Below are positions 1 through 6,363 of a stretch of 9,812 bases of DNA, in pieces. The notes beneath the pieces were generated by a model, which saw only the letters and a program-made list of their open reading frames with translations, ran no database searches and was not told the DNA's origin. The position numbers and the translations under genes were made by a program. Location: positions 1 to 9,812 of the forward strand of contig JAYTLK010000099.1 in assembly GCA_043729515.1 (NCBI GenBank), given 5' to 3'. The stretch comes from JANXSS01 sp043729515 (lineage in GTDB: Bacteria > Pseudomonadota > Gammaproteobacteria > Burkholderiales > Burkholderiaceae_D). Position 1 is the first letter of the stretch. Each line of letters opens with the position of its first letter.

Positions 1-2
1 CC

Positions 3-113
3 AGCGGCGCCAGTCAGTGGGCCACCCAGCCGCGCTATGCGCGCATCACCGATCGCGTTGCCGGGTCGCTCGTGCTGCTGGCCGGCGTGCTGGTGGCCAC
101 CGTCAACCGCTGA
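3..113 (+). CDS. C-terminal fragment of a membrane protein, possibly a LysE/RhtB-family exporter
   Basis: An open frame enters from the left edge and stops at a TGA (111-113). The 36 visible residues end in a hydrophobic helix (core SLVLLAGVLVATV) preceded by a basic and polar stretch (RYARITDRVAG). A conserved 'R..G..L...G' last helix at the extreme C-terminus is typical of LysE/RhtB amino-acid exporters, but so short a tail cannot fix the family. The frame is kept as real because its composition looks like a membrane-protein end and its stop lies right at the end of the neighbouring gene. It overlaps the stop of the minus-strand YihY gene by 11 bp, a tail-to-tail arrangement. The start and most of the gene lie outside the window. 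Confidence 0.5.
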   Translation, partial: SGASQWATQPRYARITDRVAGSLVLLAGVLVATVNR

Positions 114-1389
114 GCCGGCCGCTGCCGAAATGTACCGCCAGGCTTTGGGTCAGTCCCTGTTCGACTGCCTGCTCCACTTGCTGGATCACCGGGGCAGCAT
201 CGTCGTCGGCGTCGAAGACGAACAACCGGTAGACATCGGCCAGTTTCAATTGCTGCGGATTGGCCAGCAAGGTCCAGCGGTCGGTGCCTTGGCTGCCACG
301 CTGACGCAGGCGAAAGCGCCCGCGCGGTGTTTCGGTCTTGATGCGGGCGACCCATCCAGCGGCCAGCATTTGCGCCAGCAGGCTTTCCGATTCATCGAAA
401 CCCAGGCGGGTGCGGTTGCGGATGCGCCGGGCGTCGACCGCAGCCGTGGCGCCGGCAGTACGGGCGTCGTACAGTACCTTCAGGATCGCGACCGCATCGA
501 CGAAGGCGCTGCCGGGCGTGGGCACATGCCACCAGCGTTCGTATTTCACGATCGGCATGGCAGCCGCGAGCAGCGCGCCGACCAGCGTGATCATCCAGAA
601 CATGTAGATCCACAACAGGAAAATCGGGATCGCCGCGACCGACCCGTACACCATCGTGTAAGTCGGGAATTTCGTGACATACAACGCGAACACCCGTTTG
701 GCTATCTCGAAGGCAATGCCAGCGAGCAGTCCGCCGGCGATCGCATCCTTCCAGTCGACCGGGCGGTTCGGAACGGTTGCATAAAGAAGCGTGAATGCGC
801 CGGTCGTCAGCAGCAGCGACAGGACCGTATAGAAAATTTCGCCGAGAAAACGCACCTGCAGCACTGCACCGCCCGTCGCGGAAAACAGATACGAGGTGAT
901 TGACAGCGAGATGCCGATCAGCAGCGGGCCCAGCGTCACCAGCGCCCAGTACATCAACACGCGCTGCAGCAGCGGACGCGGCACGGTAATGCGCCAGATG
1001 CGGTTGAAGACGCGGTCGATGGTCGACATCATCGCCACTGCAGTGAAAACCAGTGCTATGGCGCCGACCGCCGACAGGCGCATCGATTTCGAGGCGAACT
1101 GGTTCAGATAATCGAGCACCGTATTGGCGATTATCTTCGGCATCAGATGATCGCTGAAATAGGTTTCGAGTGATGCCCGAAAAGTATTGAACAACGGGAA
1201 GGCGGTGAACAGCGCAAGGGCAATGGTGATCAGCGGCACCATCCCTAGAACCGTGGTGAAGGTCAGGCTGCCGGCCACCTGCGGCAGGCGCTCTTCATCG
1301 AGTCGGCGCGCGGCAAAACGCAACAAGTCGCGCAGTTGCGACGGCGCGCTTGCAGCCGATGTCGGCAATGGCATGTCTTTGGCTGTCAT
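103..1389 (-). CDS. YihY/UPF0761-family inner-membrane protein with C-terminal cytoplasmic extension
   Basis: The protein has 428 residues from the chosen ATG at 1389. The N-terminal two thirds are a multi-helix membrane domain with hydrophobic segments near residues 44-64, 104-126, 145-167, 183-205, 215-237 and 250-278. It carries family features such as 'AGSLTFTTVLGMVPL' (39-53), 'DRVFNRIW' (125-132) and 'YGSVAAIPIFLLWIY' (248-262). This is the YihY family, long mislabelled ribonuclease BN. Its function is unknown and no nuclease activity should be inferred. Residues from about 290 to 428 form a soluble tail with helical stretches (ESLLAQMLAAGWV, residues 334-346) that resembles a winged-helix fold. 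The start is uncertain: a second in-frame ATG lies at 1374 and neither has a clear Shine-Dalgarno sequence. An upstream extension toward 1683 is antisense to wrbA and was rejected. The gene is divergent from wrbA across 62 bp. Confidence 0.88.
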   Translation of the reverse strand: MTAKDMPLPTSAASAPSQLRDLLRFAARRLDEERLPQVAGSLTFTTVLGMVPLITIALALFTAFPLFNTFRASLETYFSDHLMPKIIANTVLDYLNQFASKSMRLSAVGAIALVFTAVAMMSTIDRVFNRIWRITVPRPLLQRVLMYWALVTLGPLLIGISLSITSYLFSATGGAVLQVRFLGEIFYTVLSLLLTTGAFTLLYATVPNRPVDWKDAIAGGLLAGIAFEIAKRVFALYVTKFPTYTMVYGSVAAIPIFLLWIYMFWMITLVGALLAAAMPIVKYERWWHVPTPGSAFVDAVAILKVLYDARTAGATAAVDARRIRNRTRLGFDESESLLAQMLAAGWVARIKTETPRGRFRLRQRGSQGTDRWTLLANPQQLKLADVYRLFVFDADDDAAPVIQQVEQAVEQGLTQSLAVHFGSGRLSG

Positions 1390-1439
1390 TTCGATATGGA
1401 TGGCGGTGGAACCGCTGCAGGCGCAGCCGGAAAGCGCCC

Positions 1440-1445
1440 TATAAT
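1440..1445 (+). promoter_or_regulatory. Candidate -10 box of the wrbA gene, implying a leaderless or near-leaderless mRNA
   Basis: A perfect TATAAT lies in the short divergent spacer, with its last base 7 bases before the A of the wrbA ATG at 1452. A transcript started at the usual distance would begin at or next to the start codon. No good -35 hexamer is visible: the best, CTGCAG at 1415-1420, has only three matches and a 19-bp spacer. No Shine-Dalgarno sequence precedes the ATG, which fits a leaderless start. The evidence is sequence only, and a chance match remains possible. Confidence 0.4.
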
Positions 1446-1451
1446 AAAAGC

Positions 1452-2063
1452 ATGACGCAAACTCCGCTCGCAATTCTCGTTTTGTACTATTCCCGCCATG
1501 GTGCCACCCGCAGGCTGGCAGAGCTGATCGGCCAGGGCATTGACGGCGTGGCCGGCTGCGAAGCACGGCTGCGCACGGTGCCCGCAGTCTCCAGCGTGGC
1601 CGAGGCGACCGCGCCGGCGGTGCCGGAATCCGGCGCGCCGTATGTCGAACTGCAGGATCTGGAAGAATGTGGTGGCCTGGCACTCGGCTCGCCTACCCGC
1701 TTCGGCAACATGGCCGCTCCGCTGAAATATTTTTTGGATGGCACCACGCCGCAGTGGCTGGGCGGCAGCCTGGCAGGCAAGCCGGCCTGCGTCTTCACGT
1801 CCACCGGCAGCCTGCATGGCGGCCAGGAAACGACGCTGTTGTCGATGATGCTGCCGCTGCTGCATCATGGCATGCTGATCATGGGCCTGCCCTATACCCA
1901 ACCTGAACTCATGAGCAGCCGCTCGGGTGGCACGCCCTATGGCGCCAGCCACTGGTCTGGCGTCAGCGGCAACGAAGCGTTTTCCGATGAAACCCGGCTG
2001 CTGGCGATTGCCCAGGGACGCCGCCTGGCGCAGACCGCCCTGCTGCTGCAGCGGCCGCGATGA
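1452..2063 (+). CDS. wrbA: WrbA-type FMN-dependent NAD(P)H:quinone oxidoreductase
   Basis: The 203-residue protein is close to the usual WrbA length of about 200. It has the flavodoxin-like fold signature: a first strand LAILVLYYSRHGATRRLA (residues 6-23) whose S-x-H-G-x-T loop binds the FMN phosphate, then GSPTRFGNMAAP (79-90), TSTGSLHGGQETT (116-128) and GGTPYGASH (159-167). Family members are soluble tetramers that reduce quinones by two electrons with NAD(P)H, avoiding semiquinone radicals. The start at 1452 is set by alignment of the first beta strand with WrbA N-termini. An in-frame extension to 1350 would run into the divergent yihY gene. The stop overlaps the start of the next gene by four bases (ATGA), so the two are very probably co-transcribed and translationally coupled. 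An unusual -10-like element sits directly before the start. Confidence 0.92.
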   Translation: MTQTPLAILVLYYSRHGATRRLAELIGQGIDGVAGCEARLRTVPAVSSVAEATAPAVPESGAPYVELQDLEECGGLALGSPTRFGNMAAPLKYFLDGTTPQWLGGSLAGKPACVFTSTGSLHGGQETTLLSMMLPLLHHGMLIMGLPYTQPELMSSRSGGTPYGASHWSGVSGNEAFSDETRLLAIAQGRRLAQTALLLQRPR

Positions 2064-2470
2064 TGAAACAGAATGCGACCCAGCGCGCCTGTTACTACGG
2101 TTCCGTCGGCAGCCTGGTGCTGCTGATCGCTCTGTGCATCGCGTGGGAACTGGTGTTGGCGCCGTTGCGGCCGGGTGGCTCCTGGATGGTGCTGAAAGTG
2201 TTGCCGCTGCTGGTGCCGTTGCGCGGCATCCTGAAACGGGATGTCTACACGATGCAGTGGTCGTCGATGCTGATCCTGCTGTATTTCGCCGAGGGCCTGG
2301 TGCGCGCCACCAGCGACAAGGGACTGTCGGCAATTTTGGGCGGGGTCGAAGTGGCGCTGGTGCTGGTGTTCTTCGCCTGCGTCGTGCTCTATCTGTATCC
2401 CTACAAGAAAGCAGCCAAGCGTCTGGCGCAGCAGGCGATCAGCAAGGCGTCGCACAAGGCGCCGCAATAA
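2060..2470 (+). CDS. DUF2069 integral membrane protein
   Basis: This small 136-residue membrane protein has four predicted hydrophobic segments, near residues 14-34, 42-58, 66-84 and 92-112, and a basic cytoplasmic-looking tail rich in lysine. The pattern 'LPLLVPLRGILKRDVYTMQWSSMLILLYFAEGLVR' spans residues 48-82 and contains the family features PLRGIL, YTMQW.S and YF.EG, which match the DUF2069 family as I know it. No biochemical function is established for this family. It starts at 2060 within the wrbA stop (ATGA overlap). An alternative ATG follows immediately at 2063, and the choice changes one residue. Tight coupling to wrbA suggests a shared expression unit and perhaps a role linked to membrane quinones, which is only inference. 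Confidence 0.85.
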   Translation: MMKQNATQRACYYGSVGSLVLLIALCIAWELVLAPLRPGGSWMVLKVLPLLVPLRGILKRDVYTMQWSSMLILLYFAEGLVRATSDKGLSAILGGVEVALVLVFFACVVLYLYPYKKAAKRLAQQAISKASHKAPQ

Positions 2471-2485
2471 GTGTTCCGATAATTC

Positions 2486-3931
2486 ATGCCGGCAGTTCAC
2501 GCCGAATTTCTCGACGCCTGTCGCGCCTGCATTGGTGCTACCCATGTCATCGACACGCCATCCGACATGGCCGCTTACCTGACCGACTGGCGTGGCCGGT
2601 TCACTGGCGCTGCCCGCGCGGTGCTGCGTCCTGGCAACACCGCGGAAGTCGCATCGCTGGTGCGTCTGTGCGCCGCGCATGGCGTGCCGATCGTGCCGCA
2701 GGGCGGCAACACCGGCCTGGTGCTGGGCAGCGTGCCGGATGCCAGCGGCGCAGCGGTCGTGCTGTCGTTGATCCGGCTGAACCGCATCCGCCAGATCGAT
2801 CCGGTCAACAACACGGCAACCGTCGAAGCAGGTGTCATCCTGCAGCACTTGCAGATGGCAGCTGCCGAAGCGCAGCGCCTGTTCCCGCTTTCCCTCGCCG
2901 CCGAAGGCAGTTGCACCATCGGCGGCAACCTGTCGACGAATGCCGGCGGCACTGCCGTACTGCGTTATGGGAATACCCGGGACCTGTGTCTCGGCCTTGA
3001 AGTGGTCACGCCGCAAGGGGAAATCTGGCATGGCTTGCGTGGCCTGCGCAAGGACAACACCGGCTATGCCCTGCGCGATCTCTACATCGGCGCCGAGGGC
3101 ACGCTTGGCATCATCACCGCAGCCGTGATGAGACTGTTCGCCACGCCTGCCGCCGAGCTGACGGCGCTGGTTGCGCTCGACACGCCGCGCCATGCATTGC
3201 AATTGCTGACGCTGGCCCAGGCCCGCTGTGGCGCCGCATTGACCGGCTTCGAATTGATGTCGGCGTTTTGCCTGCAACTGGTGGCGACGCATTTTCCGCA
3301 GCTGCCGCAACCACTTCCGCCTGCGCCACACTATGTCCTGCTGCAGATATCGGACAGTGAATCGGCGGCGCATGCGAACCGGTTGCTGGAGGAGTTGATG
3401 CAGGCCGCACTTGCGGATCAGCTGATCTCCGACGCCGTGGTGGCGAGTTCGATTGCCCAGTCACGGGCGCTGTGGGCCCTGCGCGAACATATCCCCCTGG
3501 CGCAGGCAGCCGAAGGCAAGAACATCAAGCATGACGTCGCACTGCCGATCTCGGCCATCGGCGAGTTCATCGCGCATACCGACGACTTGCTGCAAGCCGC
3601 ATTCCCCGACTGCAGGATGGTGACCTTCGGCCATCTCGGCGACGGCAACCTGCACTACAACGTATCGCCGCCGATCGGCAACAGCGATGTGGCATTCCTG
3701 GCCTCCCAGCCGGAGATCAACCGGATCGTGCACGACAGCGTGCATGGGTTCGGCGGTTCGATCTCGGCCGAACATGGCATCGGCGCCCTGAAACGCGATG
3801 AACTGCCGCGCTACAAGTCGCCGGTCGAACTGGCACTCATGCGCAGCATCAAGCAGGCGCTCGATCCGGACAATCTGATGAATCCGGGGAAGGTGTTGCC
3901 TGACCGGGCACCGCCATGCGAAAGTCCCTAG
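2486..3931 (+). CDS. FAD-dependent D-2-hydroxyacid dehydrogenase (D2HGDH/Dld/GlcD-like)
   Basis: This 481-residue flavoenzyme has the two-domain layout of the vanillyl-alcohol-oxidase-type family. The N-terminal FAD-binding domain shows PQGGNTGLVLGS (71-82), GSCTIGGNLSTNAGG (141-155) and YIGAEGTLGIIT (200-211). The C-terminal FAD-oxidase domain carries the metal and substrate site: R333, K348 (in KHD), H383 and H390 in GHLGDGNLH, and E429-H430 in AEHGIG. These correspond to the carboxylate- and zinc-binding residues of D-2-hydroxyglutarate dehydrogenases. The enzyme should oxidise a D-2-hydroxyacid (2-hydroxyglutarate, lactate or similar) to the 2-ketoacid and pass electrons to a carrier. The exact substrate cannot be read from sequence. 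The ATG at 2486 follows the previous stop by 15 bp and lacks a strong ribosome-binding site. It is probably in the wrbA cluster. Confidence 0.9.
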   Translation: MPAVHAEFLDACRACIGATHVIDTPSDMAAYLTDWRGRFTGAARAVLRPGNTAEVASLVRLCAAHGVPIVPQGGNTGLVLGSVPDASGAAVVLSLIRLNRIRQIDPVNNTATVEAGVILQHLQMAAAEAQRLFPLSLAAEGSCTIGGNLSTNAGGTAVLRYGNTRDLCLGLEVVTPQGEIWHGLRGLRKDNTGYALRDLYIGAEGTLGIITAAVMRLFATPAAELTALVALDTPRHALQLLTLAQARCGAALTGFELMSAFCLQLVATHFPQLPQPLPPAPHYVLLQISDSESAAHANRLLEELMQAALADQLISDAVVASSIAQSRALWALREHIPLAQAAEGKNIKHDVALPISAIGEFIAHTDDLLQAAFPDCRMVTFGHLGDGNLHYNVSPPIGNSDVAFLASQPEINRIVHDSVHGFGGSISAEHGIGALKRDELPRYKSPVELALMRSIKQALDPDNLMNPGKVLPDRAPPCESP

Positions 3932-3994
3932 CGCCAGGAAGCATGCTTGGCACACGGGCCGGCGCGCACTCAACAATCCCGCCGCGCAAAACAA

Positions 3995-4021
3995 GCATTG
4001 TGGCGACGCAATTCGCAATGC
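3995..4021 (+). other. Hairpin in the 132-bp spacer before the small secreted-protein gene
   Basis: GCATTG (3995-4000) and CAATGC (4016-4021) are perfect inverted repeats, extended inward by one G-C and two G-U pairs to a nine-pair stem with a nine-base loop. There is no T-run on either side, so it is not an intrinsic terminator. A second small stem, CAGGG/CCCTG (4040-4044 and 4051-4055), ends on the first base of the GGAG ribosome-binding site of the next gene. No convincing promoter was seen in 3932-4063. Confidence 0.3.
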
Positions 4022-4063
4022 AGGGCGACTGGCAAGCTGCAGGGCCTTCACCCTGGAGCGCCC

Positions 4064-4333
4064 ATGCCCGCCATGCATACCGTTCGAACACCGCATCGCC
4101 TTGCCTTGCTCGGCCGACTGTCACGCACGCCCGCCATCCTGCTGGCCATGACCGCATGCCTGGCAATCATTCCGGCCCAGGCCCAGGCCATCACACTCGT
4201 GCGTTGCAAGATCGACGGCAAGACCGTCTACAGCGATACCGATTGTCCACGCAGCACGCGCTTGAAGAATGCTCTGCCGGCGAGCAAGCCGATCAGGATC
4301 AGTCGCAAGACCAGGGCGGTCAAGCATCGCTGA
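4064..4333 (+). CDS. Small secreted DUF4124-like protein
   Basis: The product has 89 residues. A GGAG at 4055-4058, five bases before the ATG at 4064, decides the start; a second ATG at 4073 is too far from it. Residues 1-42 look like a Sec signal peptide: a basic region with R8, H11, R12, R18 and R21, a hydrophobic core AILLAMTACLAIIPA (24-38), and a cleavage site AQA after residue 42. The mature part would be only about 47 residues: a strand-like VRCKIDGKTVYSDTDCP (46-62) with two cysteines (C48, C61), then a strongly basic tail. The pattern 'C..DGK..YSDT.CP' resembles the start of DUF4124 proteins, found in envelope proteins of proteobacteria with no assigned function. It may end the plus-strand cluster, but the 132-bp gap upstream allows its own promoter. 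Confidence 0.7.
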   Translation: MPAMHTVRTPHRLALLGRLSRTPAILLAMTACLAIIPAQAQAITLVRCKIDGKTVYSDTDCPRSTRLKNALPASKPIRISRKTRAVKHR

Positions 4334-4395
4334 GCCCGCCGCACGCGATGTCACCGCTCAGGCGGCTCTCTCGATCTCGCTCCGGGCGCAACCGA

Positions 4396-5541
4396 TCAAT
4401 ACGTCCCGGGGATCAGAATCTCCTTGCTGACATGCCTGATGTCTTTCAAGCCACAGAAAGCCATCGTCAGGTCGAGCTCGTTGCGGATGATCTCCAGGCA
4501 CTTGGTCACGCCCGCTTCACCCATCGCCCCCAGGCCGTAGAGGAATGCGCGGCCGATGTAGACCCCGTGCGCGCCCAGCGCCAGCGCCTTGATCACGTCC
4601 TGGCCCGAGCGGATGCCGCTGTCGAGATGGATCTCGATCTGGCCGCCAACGGCGTCGACGATTGCCGGCAGCGCGGCAATGCTCGAGAGCGCACCGTCGA
4701 GCTGGCGCCCGCCATGGTTCGACACGATCAACGCGTCGGCGCCGCTTTTTACGGCCAGCCGCGCATCTTCCGGATCCATGACGCCCTTGATGATCAGCTT
4801 GCCACCCCAGCGCTCCTTGATCCAGGCCACGTCGTTCCAGGACAAGGCCGGATCGAATTGCTGCGCCGTCCAGGCCGACAAGGACGACATGTCCGACACA
4901 TCGCTGGCATGGCCGACGATGTTGCCGAAGGAGCGACGCCTGGTGCCCAGCATGCCGAGGCACCAGCGCGGCTTGGTGGCCATGTTGGCGATGTTGGCCA
5001 GGGTCAGCTTCGGGGGCGCCGACAAGCCGTTCTTCAGATCCTTGTGCCGCTGGCCGAGGATCTGCAGATCCAATGTCAGCACCAGCGCCGAACAACGGGC
5101 CGCTTTCGCGCGGTCGATCAGGCGATTGATGAACTCCCGGTCCTTCATCACATACAGCTGGAACCAGAACGGCGCCGACGTGTTTTCAGCGATGTCTTCG
5201 ATCGAGCAGATGCTCATCGTCGAAAGCGTGAACGGCACGCCGAATTTTTCTGCGGCGCGCGCGGCCAGGATCTCGCCGTCCGCATGCTGCATGCCGGTCA
5301 GGCCGGTCGGCGCGATCGCCACCGGCATGGCGGTTGATTGCCCTGCCATGACCGTGCGCAGGCTACGGTTTTCCATGTTCACCGCCACCCGCTGGCGAAA
5401 TTTCATGCCGCTGAAGTCGCTGCTGTTGGCGCGATAGGTCGATTCGGTCCAGGAACCGGAATCGGCGTAATCGTAGAACATGCGCGGCACGCGCCGTTTG
5501 GCCAGGACCCGCAGGTCTTCTATGTTGGTGATGACGGACAT
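4396..5541 (-). CDS. lldD: FMN-dependent L-2-hydroxyacid dehydrogenase, LldD-like
   Basis: The 381-residue protein has the glycolate oxidase/L-lactate dehydrogenase TIM-barrel fold. All catalytic positions known from glycolate oxidase are present: Y25 (in MFYDYADSG), Y130 (in FQLYVMKDR), D158 (in LTLDLQ), K252 (in IIKGV), and H276 and R279 in SNHGGRQLDG. FMN phosphate contacts are D307-S-G-I-R and G330-R331. It should oxidise an L-2-hydroxyacid, plausibly lactate, to the 2-ketoacid. Related enzymes use the respiratory chain, O2 or other acceptors, and the sequence does not tell which. The C-terminus is shorter than E. coli LldD (396 residues). The start is supported by GAGGAG at 5548-5553 (read on the minus strand), six bases upstream. 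A ridA-family gene lies 136 bp upstream on the same strand. The 62-bp gap to the convergent small secreted-protein gene has no clear terminator. Confidence 0.9.
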   Translation of the reverse strand: MSVITNIEDLRVLAKRRVPRMFYDYADSGSWTESTYRANSSDFSGMKFRQRVAVNMENRSLRTVMAGQSTAMPVAIAPTGLTGMQHADGEILAARAAEKFGVPFTLSTMSICSIEDIAENTSAPFWFQLYVMKDREFINRLIDRAKAARCSALVLTLDLQILGQRHKDLKNGLSAPPKLTLANIANMATKPRWCLGMLGTRRRSFGNIVGHASDVSDMSSLSAWTAQQFDPALSWNDVAWIKERWGGKLIIKGVMDPEDARLAVKSGADALIVSNHGGRQLDGALSSIAALPAIVDAVGGQIEIHLDSGIRSGQDVIKALALGAHGVYIGRAFLYGLGAMGEAGVTKCLEIIRNELDLTMAFCGLKDIRHVSKEILIPGTY

Positions 5542-5677
5542 CGACGGCTCCTCGGTGAATCAGATTTCTTGTCATGGTGATTGCCGGCAGCAAGCGGCAC
5601 CGGGGCGCCCGGCCGCCTGTCGGCGCCGCTTCCGCGCCAGGTGTCGCCCGCATCGGACCGCTACCTGGCGGCCCCCA

Positions 5678-6073
5678 TTACGGCCTGCGCGCGATCATGT
5701 CGATTTCAACCCGCGCATCCCGCGCCAGGCCGGTCACGCCGATGCAGGTCCGTGCAGGACGCCGCGAAGGTGCGAAATAAGTCGCGTACACCGCGTTCAT
5801 GCGCTCGTAGTCTTCCTTGAAATGGGTCAGGAAGATCCGCACCGACACCACGTTTTCCAGCGTCAGTCCCACACCTTCCAGCACCCGGCTCAGATTGCGC
5901 ATCACGGCGCGGGTTTGCTCCTCGATCGATTCCGGATAAGCGGAGTCGTTGGCGACATCGGTGAACGGCATTTGCCCAGTCAGATGCACCCAGCCATCGG
6001 CTTCGACCGCGTGACTGAATGGCGCCACCGGGTCCGGCGCGCCGTCGATCATGTGGAAGATGGGTAGGCTCAT
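5678..6073 (-). CDS. RidA/YjgF/UK114-family protein
   Basis: This 131-residue single-domain protein is of the usual RidA length. It shows the family pattern VHLTGQMPF (29-37), a central helix EEQTRAVMRNLSRVLEGVG (51-69), VVSVRIFLTHFKEDYERMN (75-93) and the C-terminal RPARTCIGV...VEIDMIA. R108 corresponds to the arginine that binds the substrate carboxylate in RidA deaminases, and E123 to the conserved glutamate of the VEI motif. That makes 2-imino/enamine hydrolysis possible, though many paralogues of this family do other chemistry. RidA-type trimers are cytosolic. The gene lies between tRNA-Arg (62 bp upstream) and lldD (136 bp downstream, same strand), and could be co-transcribed with lldD. 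The ribosome-binding site is weak (GAGA about seven bases before the ATG). Confidence 0.87.
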   Translation of the reverse strand: MSLPIFHMIDGAPDPVAPFSHAVEADGWVHLTGQMPFTDVANDSAYPESIEEQTRAVMRNLSRVLEGVGLTLENVVSVRIFLTHFKEDYERMNAVYATYFAPSRRPARTCIGVTGLARDARVEIDMIARRP

Positions 6074-6114
6074 TGGGTTGTCTCGCGCTCCATGCAGTCA
6101 TGCGTGACTTGTCG

Positions 6115-6134
6115 ATGATAAGTCTGGAAATTAG

Positions 6135-6143
<9 letters not shown>
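6115..6143 (-). promoter_or_regulatory. Candidate promoter of the ridA-lldD pair overlapping the tRNA 3' end
   Basis: Read on the minus strand, TTGGGC (6138-6143) and TATCAT (6115-6120) are separated by exactly 17 bp. The -10 matches the consensus in five of six positions, the -35 only in its first three. Transcription would begin near 6108, giving a leader of about 35 bases before the RidA start. The -35 element lies inside the T-stem/acceptor part of the tRNA-Arg gene. It is a weak prediction from spacing and similarity only. Confidence 0.3.
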
Positions 6144-6208
<65 letters not shown>

Positions 6209-6271
6209 ATGGGGATGACGACGCGCCGCGGTCCCTGGCTCGCCAACCGGTATGGGAAGTAACGCAATGAC

Positions 6272-6294
6272 AGTCGGAAGACGTTTTCCCGACT
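6272..6294 (-). other. Hairpin in the spacer between tupC and tRNA-Arg
   Basis: AGTCGGAA (6272-6279) pairs with TTCCCGACT (6286-6294), giving eight pairs with one bulged base and a six-base loop. It lies in the 155-bp spacer 6209-6363, between the tupC stop and the 5' end of the tRNA. No T-run follows on the minus strand, so it is not a standard terminator. It might be a processing or rho-dependent end structure. The same spacer contains an extended -10-like TGCTAAGAT (minus strand, 6321-6329) but no matching -35, and it would leave a tRNA leader of about 105 bases. No firm tRNA promoter was found. Confidence 0.3.
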
Positions 6295-6363
6295 CGCCCG
6301 GTGACCGCTGCGCCTCTGCAATCTTAGCACGCGCCATCAAGCCGAAACGACCCGGAGCGCAGC

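Noticed and set aside
103..1389. Naming the YihY protein ribonuclease BN
   Set aside because: That label comes from a historical misassignment. The family is a membrane protein of unknown function without nuclease motifs.
1937..3373. Long minus-strand open frame opposite wrbA, the DUF2069 gene and the D-hydroxyacid dehydrogenase
   Set aside because: It is Gln/Arg/His-rich with no recognisable motif and spans three real genes on the other strand.
3939..3948. Perfect 10-bp palindrome AAGCATGCTT just after the D-hydroxyacid dehydrogenase gene
   Set aside because: It is a single short palindrome with no second copy and no promoter around it, too little to call an operator.
4332..4368. Inverted repeat GAGCCCGCC / GGCGGCTC between the convergent small secreted-protein and lldD genes, a possible bidirectional terminator
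   Set aside because: The stem has a bulge and a 20-base loop, and no T-run follows on either strand, so an intrinsic terminator is not supported.
3916..5337. Long open frame on the plus strand antisense to lldD and overlapping the small secreted-protein gene
   Set aside because: It is rich in Arg, Gln, Asp and His, matches no family and lies opposite a clearly conserved enzyme. It is a typical GC-rich shadow frame.
5604..5627. Repeated GGCGCC palindromes in the ridA-lldD spacer that could form a hairpin
   Set aside because: Only six pairs form, with mismatches on both sides. Such GC palindromes are expected by chance at this base composition.
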